Part shown: positions 55,163 to 64,000 of the stretch, one piece after another
How the letters are laid out: every line of letters begins with the position of its first letter
How positions within the stretch are numbered: the first letter of the stretch is position 1
Source: CAWAHD01 sp963781785
GTDB taxonomy: Bacteria; Planctomycetota; Planctomycetia; Isosphaerales; Isosphaeraceae
Assembly: GCA_963781785.1 (NCBI GenBank)
Contig: CAWAHD010000004.1
Coordinates: 186,001-250,000, forward strand
Length of the DNA: 64,000 nt
Direction of reading: 5' to 3'
Translations under genes and position numbers: made by a program
Notes under the pieces: model-generated
Seen by the model: only the letters and a program-made list of their open reading frames with translations
Databases searched by the model: none
Told to the model about the DNA's origin: nothing

Positions 55163-56908
55163 TCATTTCAGTGGCATTCCGGTCGCGATCATCTGTTGGT
55201 CCTCATAGAGCTGCGCGAGGACCAACGCTCCGTTGGAAGCGACGTGTTCACCCGCTTTGAGGCCGTCCCTGACGACGACGTGCTCGTCGCGTTCCTCGGC
55301 CACGACGATCCGCCGGCGTTCAAACTGTTCGTACTTGTCATCCGGGTCACGATGCTCTTTCTGAACGAAGGCATACTCATTGCCGTTAATCGCCACCATG
55401 GCCTGGCGAGGGATCACGGTCTGGCCGGGAATGGCCGGAATCTTGAGCTCTGCTCTGACCAGCATGTCGGCCTTCAGCTTACGGTCGATGTTCGGGATCG
55501 ACGCTCTGAGCATGATGGCACGGGTCTCTTTGGAGACCTCACTTGCCACGTACTGGACCTTGGCGAGGATTGTCTGATCGAGATACGGGAACTTGATCTC
55601 CAGGTCTTGTCCCACGGCCACTTTGGCCTGGTCGGCCTCGTAGACGTTGACCCACACGAACAGGTGATCCAGAGGAGCGATGACCATGAGGACGTCGTTG
55701 TTGTCGTACAGGTTACCGGGAACGGCATCCCGCTGGATGACGCTGCCGGCGACCGGTGAGGTGCGTGTCATCTTGGCTTTGTCGCTGATCGTGTGCCGCT
55801 CCTTCGGCAGGGGAAGATCGGCGAGGGTGTGACCGACGATTGACGTGACCGACGTGGTGGTCCGGTCCTTGTCGATCTTGCTCAGCTCGTACGGAGGCCA
55901 CAAGGTCGCAAGTTGCTTCCTGAGGTCTTCGATCTGCCTGGCTTTGTCCGGCAGCCTGTTCTCAGCGGTATCCACGACCCGCTTGCCGTCACCGTCGAAG
56001 ATGCGGAAGTGGAGCACGTGATCGACTTCGGCTACGATGACCAGATTCTTGCCTGCTGTGGGCATGCCGCTCACGGCAGTGAGCGCCTGCACCAAGAGGA
56101 CATCGTATCCGCTGCCGAGATTCTTGAGCAGCGGCTCGATCTGTTCCTCGGGGACGCCATAGATTCTCAGCTTGTCCTGGGCCGTCAGGTAGGTCAGGCG
56201 GCTCTTGCGTTCGTCGTTCTGGGCATCGATCAGTACTTGCAACGAGTTGGCCTTCTCGAGGACCAGGTTTTCTCGCATCCTGAGCAGGTTGAGGTCATGC
56301 AGCCACTGGACGTAGGCCGTCTGGAAATCGTTCTTGGCAGCCGCGAGCTCACTGCTATAGAGGTCGACCAGCGGGTCTCCCTTCTTGACTACCTGGCCTC
56401 GTTCCGCAAGGACCCTTTCGACGAGCGTATCGAACCGGGGCCGGATCTTGCTTTGTGTATTGGGGTCATAATCCGTGCGTCCCATCAGCGGAAGCTTGAT
56501 CGGTTCGGTTTGGGGCCGGACCGTCACGACCAGGAGCCCGATGGTCTTGGCTTGATCGGTCCTGATCCGCACATAGCCATCCCATGGAGGCGTCGGCCCG
56601 TCGTCTGTCGTCGGCGACTCGGCGGCGTGCGAGCCCGAGGACGGAAGGTAGTGCTCGACGTAACTGAACACGCGACCAGAATCTTGCCGGGCTTTCTCGA
56701 TGCCGACCACCCACGTGTAGCATGATGCGGCAAACCCGGCCAGGACGATCAGCAACAAAGCGATCTTGCCCGTGGATCCCCTGCGCCCTGTCGGCCTTTG
56801 CGGGATGTCCGGGTTCGGCGGGCGGTTCGTCGCCGCACCTGGTGGGCCGTTGGTCGCCGTGCCCGACGGCGACGTCCAAGGGGTGGCGCTCGTCTCCGAA
56901 GTTGTCAT
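55163..56908 (-). CDS. RND efflux periplasmic adaptor (CusB/CzcB type) with an inserted segment
   Basis: Start ATG 56908 (MTTSETSATPW). Order: proline-rich cytoplasmic head, one membrane segment (IALLLIVLAGFAASCYTWVVG), a barrel-sandwich/lipoyl half (RFDTLVERVLAERGQVVKKGDPLVDLYSSEL), an alpha-hairpin (KNDFQTAYVQWLHDLNLLRMRENLVL), and beta-barrel and membrane-proximal parts (TSPVAGSVIQRDAVPGNLYDNNDVLMVIAPLDHLFVWVNVYE). Residues about 287-361 are an extra segment, see 55826-56050. It should link the RND pump, encoded divergently at 57847, to an outer-membrane channel. Confidence 0.9.
   Translation of the reverse strand: MTTSETSATPWTSPSGTATNGPPGAATNRPPNPDIPQRPTGRRGSTGKIALLLIVLAGFAASCYTWVVGIEKARQDSGRVFSYVEHYLPSSGSHAAESPTTDDGPTPPWDGYVRIRTDQAKTIGLLVVTVRPQTEPIKLPLMGRTDYDPNTQSKIRPRFDTLVERVLAERGQVVKKGDPLVDLYSSELAAAKNDFQTAYVQWLHDLNLLRMRENLVLEKANSLQVLIDAQNDERKSRLTYLTAQDKLRIYGVPEEQIEPLLKNLGSGYDVLLVQALTAVSGMPTAGKNLVIVAEVDHVLHFRIFDGDGKRVVDTAENRLPDKARQIEDLRKQLATLWPPYELSKIDKDRTTTSVTSIVGHTLADLPLPKERHTISDKAKMTRTSPVAGSVIQRDAVPGNLYDNNDVLMVIAPLDHLFVWVNVYEADQAKVAVGQDLEIKFPYLDQTILAKVQYVASEVSKETRAIMLRASIPNIDRKLKADMLVRAELKIPAIPGQTVIPRQAMVAINGNEYAFVQKEHRDPDDKYEQFERRRIVVAEERDEHVVVRDGLKAGEHVASNGALVLAQLYEDQQMIATGMPLK
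55826..56050 (-). repeat. In-frame 75-residue insertion in the adaptor gene, resembling a mobile coding element
   Basis: It encodes a segment running from KNLVIVAEVDHVLHFRIFDG through WPPYELSKIDKDRTTTSVTS to IVGHT, placed between the helical hairpin and the membrane-proximal region of a CusB-like adaptor, where the family has no domain. I recall near-identical peptides in unrelated proteins of planctomycetes and cyanobacteria, alone or within larger genes. That recollection needs a search. It adds no stop and keeps the frame. Confidence 0.6.
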
Positions 56909-57846
56909 ACACTCGTCTCCGTACACTGGTCTGGCTCGATCGATACCCGCACTTTTGCGACGACTGCCGGTGACGACGAAAGTCGGCTCCGGTCGTGCTG
57001 TTCCTTCGTGCGAGGCGAGAACCGAGAGCAGCGAACCATCGCTCTAGCCTGCCGCGAACGGGATCAGAATGGCAATTCTCGATCACACACGTTTGATCGA
57101 GTACATTCGGAAGGGCGACGATTGAACTCGCCAGCGAAATGGCAAACTGCCGGCACAGAGGGTGGCGGGCACGTCAACACTGGAAGCGGCACAGACGATT
57201 CGTGCGCGGGCTACGGGCGTCGGGCAGCGCCGCAAAAAGCGCGGTCGTCGTAGTCAATGCGATCGACGCGACGTGAGACGGAAATGTTTCGTATCCCGGT
57301 GCCATGCAGAGACAGATCTCCACCCAGTCTTCGGGCTCAATGCAGGGGATCGAGGGATCATCCTCGAGGGTGTCCAGAATGAAAGCGGCATGGTGGCGCT
57401 GGACGGATTTTTTGAGCTCCAGCGAATGCATGGAGCAAGCCGGCGCCGACCGGAACCGGACTCGGGACGGGAATCGCGCAGCTTCCCGCCGCCCACAAGG
57501 GATAAGCCGACCACGGCCAGCCCAATGTGGCAGCCAGGATCACCGATACAAGCTTGGCGAGAATGGGACGATCGACCACGGTCCTGGTTGCCCGTTACGG
57601 AGAACTCGCGTCCGTTGACGAGGAGTGGAACGAGGCACGCGAGCCGCCACGATAATTATGGAGGATCGGCGCCCCTCTGTAAAGGGACGTGTCGCTGCCC
57701 GGGCCCAAGGGGCTCTGATTCTTTCGTTCATGTTGATTGAACCCCGAACTTCCGGCGTCAGACAGGGATGGCACCCTTGTGATCGCGGGCTCGAGGGGAT
57801 TATGCTGACTTTGCAAACTGTCCGCGTCAAACGTGCCCTGAGGTAG
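56909..57846. other. Divergent intergenic region between adaptor and pump genes
   Basis: It must hold the promoters of both efflux genes. Apart from the doubtful small secreted-protein frame at 57174-57579, no gene is seen. No metal-regulator (MerR/ArsR) operator was recognised. Confidence 0.5.
57174..57579 (-). pseudogene. Possible small secreted protein, frameshifted
   Basis: One frame from 57579 gives a signal peptide-like start (ILAKLVSVILAATLGWPWSAYPLWAA). A second overlapping frame from 57431 gives LELKKSVQRHHAAFILDTLEDDP and IPCIEPEDWVEICLCM to 57174. A single missing base near 57425 would fuse them to a protein of about 135 residues. Protein-like composition is the only support. Confidence 0.25.
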
Positions 57847-60800
57847 GTGGCAAAAGCCATGGTTCGTGCGATCATCACCTGGAGTCTGCACAACCGCTTG
57901 ATCGTCCTTCTCGGCACGTTCTTCTTGATCGTCGCGGGCGTTTATTCTGCGCAGAATCTCAATGTCGAAGCCTATCCCGACCCCACTCCCCCGCTGGTCG
58001 AGGTGATCGCACAAGACCCGGGTGCCAGTCCCGAGGAAATGGAGCGGCTGGTCAGCAGACCGATCGAGATCGCGCTCAATGGGATGCCGGGTCTCGATGA
58101 CCTTCGCAGTACGTCGATCGCCGGACTGACTGACGTCAAGTGCCAGTTCACCTATCAGACCGATTACTGGCGGGCCCGCCAGGAGGTGATCAACCGGCTC
58201 AATTCGCTGAGCAATCTGCCCGCGAATGTGAATCCCACCCTTTCGCCATGGAGCCCCACTGGGGAGATCGTCCGGTACATCCTCGAAGGCCCAAGCTACA
58301 CCTTGAACGAGATCAAGGCGGTTCAGGATTGGGTAATGCAGCGCACCTTGAAGACCGTACCCGGGGTCATCGACGTGACCGGGTATGGCGGCACGGTGAA
58401 GCAATATCTCGTGCTGGTCGAGCCGATGCAGTTGAACCATTACGGCATCACGCTCCAGCAAGTGCAGGACGCCATCGCGAAGTCGAATGCCAACGTGGGG
58501 GGAAATATCCTCACCCTGGGGAGCCAGTCGCACATCGTCCGGGGGATCGGCCTCCTGGGGAAGGGAATCGACGCACTCGAGCCCACGCATGTCGCCGATC
58601 GCGCCAAGCTGATCGACGACAAGCTCGATGACATCCGAAACGTGGTGGTCACCCAGTATCAGGGCAATCCGATCCTCGTGAGCCACGTCGCCAAGGTGGT
58701 GGAAGGGCACCAGCCTCGTCTGGGCATCGTCGGCCGGCACCACTTTGAGAAAAAGGAGAACGACGTCATCGAGGGCATCGTGCTCATGCGGAAATATGAG
58801 AAATCTCGCGAGGTATCCGATGCCGTCAAGAAGAAGCTCGAGGAGATCGGCGAGGAAAAGTTGTTGCCTCCGGGAATGAAGATCGTGATTTTCAACGAGC
58901 GCGGCGAGCTGGTCAACGTCACAACGCACAACGTCCGGCATAACCTGCTCGTCGGAATGGGCCTGGTCACCGCCATCCTCTTCATTTTTCTGGGCGATCT
59001 GGCGAGCGCGGGGATCGTGGCCATCATGATTCCGCTGGCACTCTTGTTTTCGATCACCGTGCTTTACATCCAGGGCAAGTCGGCGAACCTGCTGTCAATC
59101 GGCGCGGTCGATTTCGGGATCATCGTCGACAGCTCGACGATCATCGTAGAGAACATTTACCGCCACATCACGGCCCCGGGCGCTGACCGCACCCGCCCGC
59201 TGATCGACCGGATCATCGAGGCGTCGAGCGAGATCGAGCGCGCGCTCTTTTTCTCGACCACAATCATCGTTTGCGCGTTTATCCCGCTCTTTTCGATGTC
59301 GGGCCCCGAAGGCGCACTCTTCGGCCCGATGGCCAACACCTACGCCTTTGCGATCTGTGGCGCCCTCTTGATGGCCGTGACCCTGGCCCCGGTCTTGTGC
59401 TCGTTTTTCTTCGTCAACAAGCAGGAGGCGCCCGACACGTTCCTCGACAAACTGATGAAGCTCCGTTACCTGAGAGCCCTGAGCTGGGTCCTGAGGCATC
59501 GGATGATCACACTTTTGGTCATGGGCGCTTTGTTTGTTTACACGTTGTTCCTGATTCCCCACCTGGGAGGCGAATTCATGCCTCCCCTGGAGGAGGGGTA
59601 TCTCTGGATCCGGGCGATCCTGCCGCGCACAGTTTCACTGGAGGGCGCCGCCGCGATGGCCCCCAAGTTTCGTGAGACGATCGCCTCGGTTCACGAGGTC
59701 AGCCGGGTTGTGTCGCACCTGGGCCGCCCCGACGATGGCACCGACGTCACCGGCTTTTTCAATCTCGAGATCGGTGCTCCCCTCAAGCCCATGGAAGAGT
59801 GGCGAAAGCTGCCGGTCACTCTCTTCGGGTACAAACTCTGGGACAGGACGATCAGTCGCGAGGACATCGAAAAGGAGCTGATGGACAAGTTCAAGGAGTA
59901 TCCCGGGGTCAACTTCAACTTCTCGCAGTACATCCGCGACAACGTGGAAGAGGCTCTCTCGGGCGTCAAGGGCGCCAACTCGGTCAAGATCTTCGGCAGC
60001 GATCTCCAGACGCTCGAAAACCTCGGGCAGCGCATAGCCAACATCTTGAAAGGGGTCCCGGGAATCGAGAACGTGGGATTGTTCCACATTGTAGGTCAGC
60101 CCAACCTCGAGATCGAGATCGACCGCCAGCTCTGCGCCCGGCACGGCGTTAATGTGGCTGACGTCGAGCAAGTCGTGCAGGCGGCGATCGGCGGCGAGGC
60201 ATTCACCCAGATGGTCGAGGGCGAAAAGCTCTTCGACATCACGTTGCGTCTGCCGCCGGACCTGCGTGACGATCCCGAAGTGATCAGCAGGATCCTGGTC
60301 GACGTTCCGGGCGGCTCGGACAATAGTCCCGGCTACCGGATTCCCCTCTCCCAGTTGACCCACATCGTATCGCACAAGCCGGGCGCGTCGTACGTCTACC
60401 GCGAGAACAACAGCCGGTTCATCCCCATCAAGTTCAGTGTCCGAGACCGCGACCTGGCCTCGGCTATCGCCGACGCCATGAGGCGGGTGGACGATCCCAA
60501 GACGGGCGTCCCGCGCCCTCCAGGCTACAAGCTCAAGTGGTCCGGCGAATTCGAGCAGATGCAGGAAGCCAACAATCGCCTTCTCTGGATCATCCCGATC
60601 TCGCTCGGCTTGATCATGATGTTGCTTTATTCGATGTTCTCCTCAATCAAGGATTGCTTGCTGGTGATGGTCAACGTGCTCGAGGCCGCGATGGGTGGCG
60701 TGTTTGCTCTCTATTTTACGGGCACGCATTTCAGCATCTCGGGAGCGGTCGGATTCGTGTCGGTATTCGGCGTGGCCGTCCAAGACGGCGTGCTCCTGGT

Positions 60801-61149
60801 CACCTACTGCAACCAGATGCGCGCCCGAGGCTACTCCGTCTACGAGACGTGCCTGCGCGGGCCCGAGCTCCGCGTCCGGCCCGTCGTGATGACGTCCTTG
60901 ACGGCCGCCCTGGGCCTGTTTCCCGCCGCTATTGCCGACTCGATCGGCTCGCAGGCGCAAAAGCCCCTGGCCATCGTCGTCGTCGGGGCCATGCTCTGCA
61001 CGTTGTTCCTTACCCGTTACATGATGCCGATCCTCTACAGCTACTTCCCCGGTCCTCGCGGCCACCAGGCCGGCGAAGACCAGCACTTGGTCGAAGGCAC
61101 GAACTACAGCGCCCGCTTCATGCACGATTTCCCGGACAACGGCAGATGA
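57847..61149 (+). CDS. Heavy-metal-efflux RND transporter (CzcA/CusA family)
   Basis: 1100 residues. It has 12 membrane segments in two halves with two large periplasmic domains; for example VRAIITWSLHNRLIVLLGTFFLIVAGVY at the start, then LSIGAVDFGIIVDSSTIIVENIYRH, the TM4 proton-relay region with the aspartates of the CzcA-type DFG.IVD motif. The second half has FSISGAVGFVSVFGVAVQDGVLLV. The proton-driven pump exports cations through a periplasmic adaptor and an outer-membrane channel; no channel gene is nearby. The metal cannot be told (Cu/Ag versus Co/Zn/Cd). Confidence 0.93.
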   Translation: MAKAMVRAIITWSLHNRLIVLLGTFFLIVAGVYSAQNLNVEAYPDPTPPLVEVIAQDPGASPEEMERLVSRPIEIALNGMPGLDDLRSTSIAGLTDVKCQFTYQTDYWRARQEVINRLNSLSNLPANVNPTLSPWSPTGEIVRYILEGPSYTLNEIKAVQDWVMQRTLKTVPGVIDVTGYGGTVKQYLVLVEPMQLNHYGITLQQVQDAIAKSNANVGGNILTLGSQSHIVRGIGLLGKGIDALEPTHVADRAKLIDDKLDDIRNVVVTQYQGNPILVSHVAKVVEGHQPRLGIVGRHHFEKKENDVIEGIVLMRKYEKSREVSDAVKKKLEEIGEEKLLPPGMKIVIFNERGELVNVTTHNVRHNLLVGMGLVTAILFIFLGDLASAGIVAIMIPLALLFSITVLYIQGKSANLLSIGAVDFGIIVDSSTIIVENIYRHITAPGADRTRPLIDRIIEASSEIERALFFSTTIIVCAFIPLFSMSGPEGALFGPMANTYAFAICGALLMAVTLAPVLCSFFFVNKQEAPDTFLDKLMKLRYLRALSWVLRHRMITLLVMGALFVYTLFLIPHLGGEFMPPLEEGYLWIRAILPRTVSLEGAAAMAPKFRETIASVHEVSRVVSHLGRPDDGTDVTGFFNLEIGAPLKPMEEWRKLPVTLFGYKLWDRTISREDIEKELMDKFKEYPGVNFNFSQYIRDNVEEALSGVKGANSVKIFGSDLQTLENLGQRIANILKGVPGIENVGLFHIVGQPNLEIEIDRQLCARHGVNVADVEQVVQAAIGGEAFTQMVEGEKLFDITLRLPPDLRDDPEVISRILVDVPGGSDNSPGYRIPLSQLTHIVSHKPGASYVYRENNSRFIPIKFSVRDRDLASAIADAMRRVDDPKTGVPRPPGYKLKWSGEFEQMQEANNRLLWIIPISLGLIMMLLYSMFSSIKDCLLVMVNVLEAAMGGVFALYFTGTHFSISGAVGFVSVFGVAVQDGVLLVTYCNQMRARGYSVYETCLRGPELRVRPVVMTSLTAALGLFPAAIADSIGSQAQKPLAIVVVGAMLCTLFLTRYMMPILYSYFPGPRGHQAGEDQHLVEGTNYSARFMHDFPDNGR

Positions 61150-61730
61150 GTCAGGGCACTGTTTTCCGGTTGGCATGCCCAGGGCACGGGGAAGAGCAAC
61201 GGCGTGCCATCGCCCGCGACCACGTCAAAGATCGCCAGGCTGCCGCCTGGCTTGAGGACGCGGTGAATGTTCGCGTAGAACGGCACGCGGTCGGCGCTAT
61301 TCATCGCGACGTGCTGGGTCAAGACGTAGTCGAAGCCCGCGTCGGCAAACGGCAGGGCCAGAGCGTCTGCCTGCTGGAAGCTAACCCGATCCGATAGCCC
61401 AACGCGATCCGTCAACATGCGGGCAACGTCAATGAATGGCTGACTGAGATCGATCCCCGTCACGCGACAGCCGCAGGTCGCCGCCAGATAACGGGCCGGA
61501 CCACCGAGACCACAGCCGATATCAAGAAGGATGGTGTCCGTCTTGATGCCGAGCCTCGCTGCGAGTTCCTTGGTGGCCGCGAGGCCGCACACGTGGAACT
61601 GGTCCAGCGGAGCGAGCTCGGACCAGTTCATGCCGTCCCTGTCGAGCCCCGCACGCTTTAGCGCCAGGGTGACGCGCTCTTGCAGCGCGCCTCCGCCGTA
61701 ATGGGCCGTATCGGTCGTTTGATCCTCCAT
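61104..61730 (-). CDS. SAM-dependent methyltransferase, C-terminally shortened
   Basis: Start ATG 61730 (MEDQTTDTAHYGGGALQERV), 208 residues. Methyltransferase motifs are clear: TILLDIGCGLGGPARYLA, CRVTGIDLSQPFI, QQADALALPFADAGFDYVLTQHVAMN and HRVLKPGGSLAIFDVV. It resembles sarcosine/glycine betaine-type methyltransferases, which have 60-70 more residues after the FPVPWA site. Here the protein ends within 25 residues in ACQPENSALTHLPLSG. Its 3' end overlaps the 3' end of the RND gene by 46 bp. It may have lost its C-terminus. Confidence 0.8.
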   Translation of the reverse strand: MEDQTTDTAHYGGGALQERVTLALKRAGLDRDGMNWSELAPLDQFHVCGLAATKELAARLGIKTDTILLDIGCGLGGPARYLAATCGCRVTGIDLSQPFIDVARMLTDRVGLSDRVSFQQADALALPFADAGFDYVLTQHVAMNSADRVPFYANIHRVLKPGGSLAIFDVVAGDGTPLLFPVPWACQPENSALTHLPLSGKSCMKRAL

Positions 61731-61899
61731 AGCGCTCTCATTCCCGTGATCCTGATTCGTCGGCCTGTTGCCGACTTCTTCCCTCCCGAGCCCGTGGCCT
61801 GGCATCGCTCGGCATCGTGCGATGTGTATGCAACTGACGGGCTGAGGTCAACGGTCTACCAGCCGATGACGTCGAGCGCAACCTTCCCCCATCCCGGTG

Positions 61900-62436
61900 T
61901 CACAGGCCGAGATCGCACTCCAGTTTCGCCTTGTACTCGCGGAGCTTCACGCGAAGTTCGTCGTCGCCCGCTGTGCCGGCCTTATCCATGAGGTCCTCGG
62001 TCAGTTCAATCTCAGCAAGCATCTGGCGACGATGCAGCTCGCCCAGTTCATGCGCGGGCGACCGTCTCTGAAAGAGGGCCAAGGCGATGAAGTGGCCGAT
62101 CATTCCGGCAACGATCGCTCCGAGCAGGCCGCACCAAAACCCCGTGGCGATTGCTGAGAAACCAGGCCGAGCGACGAGAGCACCTGCTGAAATCGCGCCG
62201 AGAATTGCTCCTACGAAGAATCCGAGGACGCAAGAAACGCAGTCCACCAGTTCTCGCTGCGCTCGGGATCGTGCACGAGACAGTTGACTGCGTTCGAGCA
62301 AGACGACGCAAGTGAACAGGAGTGCCAGGGCACTCGCCGCACCCATCGGGAGAAACGCGAACATCACGGCCAGCACGCCAATGCCCACCATGAGCTGAGC
62401 GAGTGTGAACCGCAGCGTGCGTCGAGTTCTGGCCAC
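61900..62436 (-). CDS. Small membrane protein of unknown function
   Basis: 178 residues (MARTRRTLRFTLAQLMVGIG). Four membrane segments: LMVGIGVLAVMFAFLPM, ALALLFTCVVLLE, VLGFFVGAILGAISAGALV and FWCGLLGAIVAGMIGHFIALALF. A charged C-terminal tail follows (HELGELHRRQMLAEIELTED). The opening R.TLAQLM resembles many planctomycete small membrane proteins (FTLRQLL type). Role unknown. Confidence 0.7.
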   Translation of the reverse strand: MARTRRTLRFTLAQLMVGIGVLAVMFAFLPMGAASALALLFTCVVLLERSQLSRARSRAQRELVDCVSCVLGFFVGAILGAISAGALVARPGFSAIATGFWCGLLGAIVAGMIGHFIALALFQRRSPAHELGELHRRQMLAEIELTEDLMDKAGTAGDDELRVKLREYKAKLECDLGL

Positions 62437-62460
62437 TTGCGGAGCTCCCGTAACTCAGAG

Positions 62461-63123
62461 CTACATCGCCTGTCTGATGGCGTCCAGTGCCCCCATGTTC
62501 TCGATGCTGGAGCAGTCTCCCATGTCTTGCCCGATGGCGATCGAGCGGATCAATCGCCTGACGATCTTGCCGCTTCGGGTTTTGGGCAGCTCGGCCACGA
62601 TGAGAACGTCCCTGGGTGCGAATGACTTTCCCAGGGCGACGGCGACTCGGTTGCCGAGATCGTCGCGGAGCGCCTTGCTTGGCTCCTGTCCGGGCCTGAG
62701 GGTGACGAAACAGACGATGACTTCCCCTTTGACGTTGTCGGGCACTCCCACGGCGGCAGACTCGGCGACGGCGGGGTGCTCAGCGAGAATCGACTCGACT
62801 TCGGCAGGCCCGAGCCGCTTGCCGGCCACGTTGAGCGTGTCATCGCTCCGGCCGTGCAGGAACCAATCTCCGTCCTGGTCGACGGACGCCCAATCACCGT
62901 GGACCCAGACATCGGGCCAGCGCAACCAGTACGTCGCGAGATAGCGGTCGGGGTCGCCCCAGATCCCGCGGGTCATCGACGGCCAAGGCTTCGTGCAGAC
63001 GAGCTCTCCCAGGGTCCCTCTCAGCGGGCGGCCCTCAGCGCCGAACACGTCGACGGCCATTCCCAGGGCCGGGCCTCCCAGCGAGCAAGGCTTCAGTGGA
63101 GTGATCGGCAAAGGCGACAGCAA
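62461..63123 (-). CDS. Acyl-CoA/acetoacetyl-CoA synthetase-like enzyme, C-terminal part (frameshifted)
   Basis: Reads LSPLPITPLKPCSLGGPALG, then the adenylation motif YWLRWPDVWVHGDWASVDQDGDWFLHGRSDDTLNVAGKRLGPAEVE and the C-terminal AMP-binding lysine region ELPKTRSGKIVRRLIRSI (lysine in SGK). One C missing near 63300 separates it from the N-terminal part; the bases between the halves read ILASTGEPWDPESWRWYLER and LPIINFSGGTEVGACL, all standard for the family. Confidence 0.88.
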   Translation of the reverse strand: MLSPLPITPLKPCSLGGPALGMAVDVFGAEGRPLRGTLGELVCTKPWPSMTRGIWGDPDRYLATYWLRWPDVWVHGDWASVDQDGDWFLHGRSDDTLNVAGKRLGPAEVESILAEHPAVAESAAVGVPDNVKGEVIVCFVTLRPGQEPSKALRDDLGNRVAVALGKSFAPRDVLIVAELPKTRSGKIVRRLIRSIAIGQDMGDCSSIENMGALDAIRQAM

Positions 63124-63131
63124 GCATGCGC

Positions 63132-64000
63132 CTACCTCGGTTCCGCCTGAGAAATTGATGATCGGCAGCCGGCCTCCGCCGGCACGCTCAAGGTACCATC
63201 GCCACGATTCGGGGTCCCATGGCTCGCCGGTTGAGGCGAGGATGCGCAGACTGCCCAGGTCGTGCGACCGAATCGTATCATCGCCGTGCTTCGCGAGCCG
63301 CGGATTAAGGTCGGAGAGACGCCCATGATGGTCACACCATGGCGGCTTACCATCGACCAGAGCCGGTCGGGAGCGGGGTAATCGGGGGCTCCCTCGGCCA
63401 GCACGACAGTTCCCCCCGCGGCCAGGCTGCCGACAATCTCCCAGGGGCCCATGATCCAGCCCAGGTCGGTCACCCAGAAGAGCCGGTCGTCCTGTTGCAT
63501 GTCAACCTGGTACGCCGCTTCCTGGGCAATCTTGACCAGGAATCCGCCGTGCACGTGGACGGCCCCCTTGGGACGACCAGTCGTCCCCGAGGTATACGCG
63601 ATCATCAACGGAGTTTCCGGGTCAAGTGGCATGGAAGGACAGTCCGTGGATTCCGATGCCACGAGCTCATCCCAATCGAGCGTCCCGGCAGCATGCGGGT
63701 CGCTCAGGGCGCTCCGGTCGCCCGTTTCCCCCCGTCGTGAAGGGGGGGTGAGGGGTGATCCCGGCGCCCTCCCATCACGCGGCGTGCGCGTTCCCCGTTC
63801 CCGACCTCTGCGAGCAACGATCAGGTGCTTGAGACTCGGACAGCCCAGGGCGGCTTCAACTGCAACTGGCTCCAGCGGGATCGGCCGGCCCCGCCGGGAC
63901 GTCGCGTCCATGGTGACGAGAGCCCTGGCATTCGCATCGGCCAGCCGGGCACCGACGGCCTGGGCGCCGAATCCGGAGAAGATCGGCACGGCGACCGCGC
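63132..64000 (-). CDS. Acyl-CoA synthetase-like enzyme, N-terminal part (partial, runs off the right edge)
   Basis: The frame is open to the window edge: AVAVPIFSGFGAQAVGARLADANARALVT. The P-loop YTSGTTGRPKGAVHVHGGF and the acetyl-CoA-synthetase-like FWVTDLGWIMGPWEIVGSLAAGGTVVLAEG are clear. It activates a carboxylic acid as AMP ester and passes it to CoA; acetate, propionate or acetoacetate are candidates. An odd linker, TPRDGRAPGSPLTPPSRRGE, is coded by a palindromic repeat at about 63725-63790. The frame is lost after GVSPTLIRG. Confidence 0.88.
   Translation of the reverse strand, partial: AVAVPIFSGFGAQAVGARLADANARALVTMDATSRRGRPIPLEPVAVEAALGCPSLKHLIVARRGRERGTRTPRDGRAPGSPLTPPSRRGETGDRSALSDPHAAGTLDWDELVASESTDCPSMPLDPETPLMIAYTSGTTGRPKGAVHVHGGFLVKIAQEAAYQVDMQQDDRLFWVTDLGWIMGPWEIVGSLAAGGTVVLAEGAPDYPAPDRLWSMVSRHGVTIMGVSPTLIRGSRSTAMIRFGRTTWAVCASSPQPASHGTPNRGDGTLSVPAEAGCRSSISQAEPR

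Overview
The window is high-GC and reads as a planctomycete chromosome, most likely Isosphaeraceae or a relative. The signs are a surface protein with the N-terminal LEPR-XLL motif, several serine/threonine kinase-WD40 fusion genes, an ECF sigma factor joined to a membrane WD40 protein, and many small secreted proteins of unknown role. These assignments come from recognising families by eye; no database search was possible. I saw no rRNA, tRNA or CRISPR array.

Layout. 1-11.1 kb: the 5' part of a secreted PQQ-propeller/fibronectin-III protein, a TPR methyltransferase, a WD40/ECF sigma pair, a DUF5615/DUF433 toxin-antitoxin pair between direct repeats, a secreted terpene-cyclase-fold protein with a haem motif, and an Rpn-like nuclease. 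11.1-35 kb: a mobile-element zone. It holds a RAYT transposase between inverted arrays of a 12-bp core, an ISKra4-like element with an IS256 element inserted at its edge, an IS4 element inside the repeat array, three tandem kinase-WD40 genes in different states of damage (one split by IS1380), and a four-gene element carrying two DDE integrases. 35-57 kb: mostly housekeeping. It has pheA, a dnaK-clpB operon behind an exact sigma-54 promoter match, an NtrC-type regulator, secreted hydrolase and thioredoxin-fold proteins, a D-amino-acid aminotransferase, an ABC-2 exporter and glgC. 57-64 kb: a heavy-metal-type RND efflux pump with its adaptor encoded divergently, a methyltransferase, a membrane protein and an acyl-CoA synthetase running off the right edge.

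A technical point affects much of the annotation. At least eight reading frames, including clpB and pheA, are each broken at a GC-rich spot where adding one G or C restores a normal protein. This looks more like base-calling deletions than gene decay, so the split genes below are given as halves with the joining point stated. The IS insertions into the kinase genes are separate and look real, because target duplications and terminal repeats are visible.

Possible functional links. The sigma-54 promoter on dnaK-clpB and the nearby NtrC-type regulator suggest an unusual control of heat-shock chaperones. The RND pump and its adaptor form a cation efflux unit, and the adaptor carries a 75-residue in-frame insertion that resembles a mobile coding element. 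The repeat arrays around the RAYT look like a REP/RAYT system that also served as a landing site for several insertion sequences.
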